A stretch of DNA of 10,681 nucleotides from Acidobacteriaceae bacterium (GTDB taxonomy: Bacteria; Acidobacteriota; Terriglobia; Terriglobales; Acidobacteriaceae): assembly GCA_027307295.1 (NCBI GenBank), contig DAHUXF010000064.1:1-10681 (forward strand). Direction: 5' to 3'. This document shows positions 7,040 through 10,681 of this stretch, piece by piece (the first letter of the stretch is position 1; each line of letters begins with the position of its first letter). The notes beneath the pieces are model-generated. The model worked only from the letters and a program-made list of their open reading frames with translations. It was not told the DNA's origin and made no database searches. The translations under genes and the position numbers were made by a program.

Positions 7040-8050
7040 ATGAAGCTCAAAGAACTCGCGGAGAAGCTGGGCGCCAGGCTTGATCCGCCGGATGCGGACG
7101 TTGAAGTAAGCAGCGTTGGCCCCATTGAATCGGCAAAGCCAGGACAGATTACCTTCATCACCACCGCTAAATACGCCCCGCTGGCAAAGTCCACGCAGGC
7201 TTCAGCGCTGATTGTGGATGAAAAATTTCCCGTGGTGGAAAAACCTCTGTTGCGCCTTAAGAACACGCAGTATGCGTATGCCCGCGCGGTTGAGCTTCTT
7301 CATCGGCTGCCCCAGGAAACACGCGGCATTCATCCTACGGCGGTCATCGACTCTTCGGCAAAAATCGGGCCGAACGCCTCTATTGGTGCTTACGTGGTGA
7401 TTGGCCCCGGCGTAGAAATCGGCGAGAATTGTACTCTGCATCCGCACGTGGTGGTCTATCGTGGAGTTAAGATCGGAAAAAATTTTGTCGCCCATTCGCA
7501 TGTCTCCATCCGCGAGGGCTGTGAAATCGGCAACCATGTCCTGCTGCACAATGGCGTTATCATCGGCTCAGACGGTTTCGGCTTTGCCAAAGACGATAAA
7601 GGCGAATGGTACAAGATTCCGCAGACTGGCACAGTAGTCATTGAGGACAATGTGGAGGTCCAGGCCAACTCCTGCATTGACCGGGCCAGCCTGGGTGCAA
7701 CACGTGTCGGGCGCAATACCAAGGTGGACAACCTGGCACAAGTGGGCCACAACTGCATTATTGACGAGAATTCCCTGCTCTGCGCCCAGGTTGGGCTGGC
7801 CGGATCAACTTAGATTGGCAAGAATGTAATTCTGGCCGGACAGGTTGGCGTGGCAGGACATTGCAAAATTGGCGACAATGTCGTCGTGACGGCGCAGAGC
7901 GGCACGCATGGCGATATCCCGGCGGGGGCCATGGTGAGCGGCTCACCGGCCTTCGATCACAAGCAATGGCTGCGCAGCGTCACCGCGTTTGCCAAACTGC
8001 CCGAACTGGCGCGGGCCATTCGCGGAAGCATCAAAACAGGCAAAGAGTAG
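7040..8050 (+). pseudogene. lpxD: lpxD, UDP-3-O-acylglucosamine N-acyltransferase, interrupted by an in-frame TAG
   Basis: LpxD transfers a 3-hydroxyacyl chain from acyl carrier protein to UDP-3-O-acylglucosamine in the cytoplasmic part of lipid A synthesis. The N-terminal UDP-binding domain (about residues 1-100) is followed by left-handed hexapeptide repeats (IGPNAS, IGAYVV, IGENCT and others), then the family signature SDGFGFA and QVGHNC with catalytic H237. The frame stops at TAG 7811-7813 (codon 258) directly after AGST. Translation of the same frame resumes exactly as LpxD for 78 more codons, including AGH with H274 (E. coli H276 equivalent) and the C-terminal helix, ending at TAG 8048-8050. 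The total of 336 codons is the normal length. Relatives usually have Lys, Arg or Glu at this position, so AAG to TAG is a single-base change. If real, the truncated protein would lack its last hexapeptide coils and trimer-stabilising end. A base-call error is an equally good explanation. Confidence 0.9.
7811..7813 (+). other. In-frame amber codon inside lpxD
   Basis: TAG lies between ACT (Thr257) and ATT (Ile259) in a hexapeptide repeat, with the reading frame unchanged on both sides. It is a substitution, not a frameshift. TAG also serves as the normal terminator of the preceding gene (6959-6961) and of lpxD itself (8048-8050), so TAG is not generally read as a sense codon here. Confidence 0.9.
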
Positions 8051-8067
8051 TATGAACATTTGGCCAC

Positions 8068-8859
8068 GTGAGTGTACCCGACATTCGTATGAGTGACAGC
8101 CGAACGGAAACCGGCAAAAAGCCCATCAAGGTCCTGCTGCTCGATGACCGGCATGACAATCTGATCCTGCGCTCGGCCATCCTGCGCAGCAATGGCTATG
8201 AAGCCATCACGTCCGCCTCCGTGGAAGAGGCAGAAACCCATCTGGACGGCATTGATATTGCCGTGCTTGACTATCATCTGGGCGCGGGCAAGTTCGGCAC
8301 CGAGGTGGCGCAGTCTCTGCGCGACAAGCGGCCTGAAGTCCCCATCATTATTCTCTCCGCCACGCTGGAAAGAAAATTTGGCGGCGTTGAAGACATGCAT
8401 CTCTTGAAGGGCTATAGCTCCGTGGATGACCTGCTTTCCGCGCTGCGCTCTTTTGAAGCCAAGCGCCGGGGCAAACCCGTGGTGGTGGATGCGCGCGACT
8501 TTTTTTATTCCCGCATTGCCATGGCCATGGGCGATGACATTGTTTTGGAAATCCTGGACCGTGAGGGCATCTGGCAGTACGTGAATGAGTATTTTGCCCG
8601 GCTCTATGAGAAGAAGCGCTCATGGTTCAGCGGCAAGAACCGTTTTGAAGAGTTCCCGGAACTGGGTGGCGAGTGGCAGGAAATTATCCGCACCGTGGCT
8701 GACACGCGGGAAACCTACGTAGACCGCAGCTTTGGCGGTCTGCCGCACCTTCCCAAAAAGAAAAACCGCTGGAACTGGAACATCCTGGTATTCCCGCTCA
8801 AGCTGCATGACAATCGCAACGGCGCAGTGCTGGCGGCACGGGTGATTGAAAAAAAATAA
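8068..8859 (+). CDS. Response-regulator receiver domain fused to a PAS-like domain
   Basis: The product is 263 aa from GTG 8068; ATG 8089 (M8) is an alternative, and neither has a clear ribosome binding site. Residues 20-130 are a CheY-like receiver: acidic pair D26/D27 (LLLDDR), phosphoacceptor D68 (AVLDYHLG), S97 of IILSAT as the switch Ser/Thr, and K114 (HLLKG) as the conserved lysine, followed by Gly rather than the usual Pro. Residues about 155-262 resemble a PAS fold (DIVLEILDREGIWQYVNEYFARLY and a closing AVLAARVIEKK strand). There is no DNA-binding, kinase or GGDEF domain, so output is probably by protein contact or by ligand sensing in the PAS domain. No partner histidine kinase is in the window. 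The gene begins 17 bases after lpxD and is likely co-transcribed with it. Confidence 0.85.
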   Translation: MSVPDIRMSDSRTETGKKPIKVLLLDDRHDNLILRSAILRSNGYEAITSASVEEAETHLDGIDIAVLDYHLGAGKFGTEVAQSLRDKRPEVPIIILSATLERKFGGVEDMHLLKGYSSVDDLLSALRSFEAKRRGKPVVVDARDFFYSRIAMAMGDDIVLEILDREGIWQYVNEYFARLYEKKRSWFSGKNRFEEFPELGGEWQEIIRTVADTRETYVDRSFGGLPHLPKKKNRWNWNILVFPLKLHDNRNGAVLAARVIEKK

Positions 8860-8876
8860 TGAAGAAAAAATAAAAA

Positions 8877-9227
8877 ATGAAGACGGCAAAACTCATCATC
8901 CTTATGCTGGCGGTGGCGGCGCTGGCCGGATGCCGCGCTCATGTGGTGACCATCCGGCTCATCAATACCAGTAACCAGCCGGTCTCAACCATTATTGTTG
9001 ATTATCCCAACGCCACCTTTGGCAAGGACAAGCTGGCGCCTGGCGAGACCTTTGCTTCCATTGTTAAACCGCTGGATTCCGGCGCCATAAAAGTACAGTT
9101 CACTGACGCCAGTGGACACGGCCACAGTTACACCGGCCCCACGCTGCATAAGGGCGACGACGGCTCCATCGACATTAAGCTCACGCAAGACAGCGCACTG
9201 GCCACGCCCAGTATTCAAGAGCACTGA
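8877..9227 (+). CDS. Small predicted lipoprotein of unknown function
   Basis: The product is 116 aa. A signal peptide (MKTAK, then hydrophobic residues 6-17) ends in the lipobox LAGC with C19, so the mature protein should be lipid-anchored in the cell envelope; Arg at +2 argues against inner-membrane retention by the Asp rule. The mature part (about 98 residues) is beta-strand-rich: VVTIRLINTSNQPVSTIIVDY, then a KLAPGETF turn and GAIKVQFTDASG. This layout is like small immunoglobulin-like or C2-like envelope domains. There are no catalytic motifs. It starts 17 bases after the receiver-PAS gene in a very A-rich stretch without a classical Shine-Dalgarno, which suggests translation coupled to the upstream gene. 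The function is not recognised. Confidence 0.78.
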   Translation: MKTAKLIILMLAVAALAGCRAHVVTIRLINTSNQPVSTIIVDYPNATFGKDKLAPGETFASIVKPLDSGAIKVQFTDASGHGHSYTGPTLHKGDDGSIDIKLTQDSALATPSIQEH

Positions 9228-9245
9228 CCTCAATCAGTACGGCCA

Positions 9246-9288
9246 AACCGACTGGCTGCACGGTTAGCAAATCTTTCCGCAACGGAAA
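9246..9288 (+). terminator. Inverted repeats after the lipoprotein gene, possible weak terminator
   Basis: AACCG/CGGTT (9246-9250 with 9261-9265) and TTTCCG-CAA-CGGAAA (9274-9288, six perfect pairs and a three-base loop) follow the lipoprotein stop codon. The second is followed by TTCTGTTTC, which is T-rich but not a clean T-tract. It could end the lpxD-to-lipoprotein transcript or act as an operator for the next gene. Confidence 0.3.
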
Positions 9289-9368
9289 TTCTGTTTCAGG
9301 AGTAGAATCTGCGTTTCATGGTTTTTGCTGTAGCACAGAACTTTGCGGCCACAAATTCCATGCCCAAT

Positions 9369-9375
9369 AAGGGAG
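9369..9375 (+). promoter_or_regulatory. Strong Shine-Dalgarno fixing the start of the acetamidase/formamidase-like gene
   Basis: AAGGGAG lies seven bases before ATG 9383. No comparable site precedes the later in-frame ATGs (codons 47, 53 and 56), which would give a Tat signal of usual length. The site therefore favours the long N-terminus. Confidence 0.65.
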
Positions 9376-9382
9376 CGCCATT

Positions 9383-10681
9383 ATGACGGAACGCGACGAC
9401 CAGGCCCCTCCGGCAAGCCTTCATCATCACCAGTGTGGAGACCTTTTTGGTTGCGGCGAAGAGAAAGGCACAGGCGTTCTTCGCAGTGACATTCAGGAAG
9501 CGGCGGCCAGCACACGCGCAATGGACCGGTTGCTGCATATGGATGCGATGGACCAGGAAAGACTGGATGGTTATCTCACTGCGCGCGGACAGTCACGCCG
9601 CAAACTGCTGCGCGCCAGCAGCTTTATGGGAGCGCTGGCTGCTGTTGGCCCATGGTTTGCCAACCTCAGCCTCAGCAATCTTGCTTTTGCCAGTGAGGGC
9701 GCAGGCCAGAAATCCGGCAAGCCTGCCGCCCATGATGAGGGGCACGTACATGTGGTGGAATCGAATGAGAAAACCGTGCACCTTGGCGTTTTTGACACCA
9801 CGCTTCCGCCCATCGTCACCGTGGAGTCCGGTGACACCATCAGTTATCCCAACACCTGGTCTCACTTTCTGAACCAGATGCAGCCAGGAGTGCCGGTGGA
9901 TAAACTCGCCGAGCTCAGAAAGAGCAATCCAGGTCGCGGACCGCACTCCATCATCGGCCCGGTTGCGGTAAAAGATGCGGAGCCCGGCGATGTGCTGGAA
10001 GTCCGATACAAACGGATACGCCCCTTCCCGTGGGGAGCGGTGTTCAACAAACCTGGCTCGCTGGGAACAGGGCTGCTGGCGCAGGACTATCCCCAGGGGC
10101 AAATCAAATATCTTGACCTGGACCTTAAGGCCATGAAGGCCGCGTTCGCCACAAATATCAGCGTTCCGCTCAAGCCCTTTCAAGGCACGCTGGGCGTGGC
10201 TCCGCCGGATGGCTACTATCCGCCGGTCAGCCCCGGCGTGACCAGCTCTGTTCCTCCCGGCCCCCATGCGGGCAATGTTGACTTGAGTGAAATGGCGGAA
10301 GGCTCGTCAATGTTCATTCCCGTCTGGAAAGCCGGAGCGCTCATTTATACAGGCGATTCCCATGCTGTGCAGGGCGATGGTGAAATCAATCTCTCCGCAT
10401 TGGAAACACGCATGGAGGAGCTGCGTATCCAGGTGGTGTTGCACAAGCAAAAGAACTTCAGCTGGCCCATCGCGGAGACCGCCACGCATTGGATTCTGCT
10501 GGGGCTGGATAAAGACCTGAACGTTGCCATGACCATGGCAGCGCGCAACGCAATCAAGTTCCTGGCCACGCGCGCAAAGATGACCGAACTGGACGCCTAT
10601 GCTCTATGCAGTATCGCTGTCAGCTTCCGCGTGACACAGGTAGTGGATATTGTTCGCGGCGTGCATGCCATGATTCCCAAG
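9383..10681 (+). CDS. Acetamidase/formamidase family (FmdA/AmdA) protein with a Tat signal, 3' end outside the window
   Basis: The frame is open for 433 codons to the right edge; family alignments suggest only a short C-terminal part is missing. Family features are GPHSIIGPVAVKDAEPGDVLEV (residues 187-207), the TGDSHAVQGDGE block (323-334), thought to carry metal-binding and active-site residues, and RGVHAMIPK near the end. Known members hydrolyse formamide, acetamide or related short amides to the acid and ammonia. A twin-arginine motif, SRRKLL (71-76, R72/R73), precedes a hydrophobic stretch (81-103), so this member is probably folded in the cytoplasm and exported by Tat. Ahead of the motif are 70 residues, including HHHQCGDLFGCGE (14-26) with two cysteines and three histidines, unusual for a Tat n-region. 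A strong ribosome binding site supports this start. The substrate could differ from simple amides. Confidence 0.9.
   Translation, partial: MTERDDQAPPASLHHHQCGDLFGCGEEKGTGVLRSDIQEAAASTRAMDRLLHMDAMDQERLDGYLTARGQSRRKLLRASSFMGALAAVGPWFANLSLSNLAFASEGAGQKSGKPAAHDEGHVHVVESNEKTVHLGVFDTTLPPIVTVESGDTISYPNTWSHFLNQMQPGVPVDKLAELRKSNPGRGPHSIIGPVAVKDAEPGDVLEVRYKRIRPFPWGAVFNKPGSLGTGLLAQDYPQGQIKYLDLDLKAMKAAFATNISVPLKPFQGTLGVAPPDGYYPPVSPGVTSSVPPGPHAGNVDLSEMAEGSSMFIPVWKAGALIYTGDSHAVQGDGEINLSALETRMEELRIQVVLHKQKNFSWPIAETATHWILLGLDKDLNVAMTMAARNAIKFLATRAKMTELDAYALCSIAVSFRVTQVVDIVRGVHAMIPK

Noticed and set aside
7811..7813. TAG as a programmed sense codon (pyrrolysine or genome-wide amber reassignment)
   Set aside because: TAG ends two genes normally in this window, no structural element is evident downstream, and the site normally holds a common residue.
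7796..7840. Direct repeat CTGGCCGGA (7796-7804 and 7832-7840) flanking the lpxD amber codon
   Set aside because: The 36-base spacing equals two hexapeptide units of the LpxD fold, so it is explained by protein repeats rather than insertion or recombination.
9435..9872. Plus-strand open frame of 145 codons in a different frame from the acetamidase-like gene
   Set aside because: The sequence is Trp- and Pro-rich without pattern; the 9383 frame has the Tat motif and the family blocks.
9593..10267. Minus-strand open frame of 224 codons
   Set aside because: It is antisense to the acetamidase/formamidase family gene, whose frame is supported by family motifs and a strong ribosome binding site.

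Overview
The window looks like chromosomal DNA from a diderm bacterium, most likely an Acidobacteriota of the Terriglobia type. The reasons are an LPS gene (lpxD), exported M16 and M20 peptidases with Sec or lipoprotein signals, a Tat-dependent acetamidase/formamidase-like protein, moderately high GC, and a 159-residue protein resembling uncharacterised acidobacterial proteins. The lineage is inferred from gene content and was not tested. I see no rRNA, tRNA, CRISPR array, insertion sequence or phage gene.

Layout. Positions 1-6253 hold three genes on the minus strand, transcribed right to left: a CCA-adding-type nucleotidyltransferase (6253-4562), an exported M20 metallopeptidase (4486-2945) and a two-domain M16 zinc peptidase (2624-1, cut by the left edge). 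A 320-base gap between the two peptidase genes carries short direct and inverted repeats. Positions 6254-6481 are a divergent intergenic region. From 6482 to the right edge everything is on the plus strand: a 159-aa protein with an internal duplication, lpxD interrupted by an in-frame TAG, a receiver-PAS protein, a small lipoprotein, and a Tat-dependent acetamidase/formamidase family protein cut by the right edge.

How the genes fit together. The minus-strand side couples tRNA 3'-end maintenance with two exported peptidases, which could act in sequence on proteins or peptides in the periplasm; the co-location may be accidental. On the plus strand, lpxD, the receiver-PAS gene and the lipoprotein gene are separated by only 17 bases each and are probably co-transcribed. 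The acetamidase/formamidase gene has its own strong ribosome binding site after a 155-base gap.

The points most worth a second look are: (1) the single in-frame amber codon in an otherwise intact lpxD; (2) the roughly 140-residue histone-H1-like Lys/Ala/Pro tail with an AT-hook-like motif on the CCA-adding-type enzyme; (3) the 70-residue His/Cys-bearing extension in front of the Tat motif of the acetamidase-like protein; and (4) the repeat-rich leader of the M16 gene. I found no convincing evidence of a complete, previously undescribed multi-gene system.
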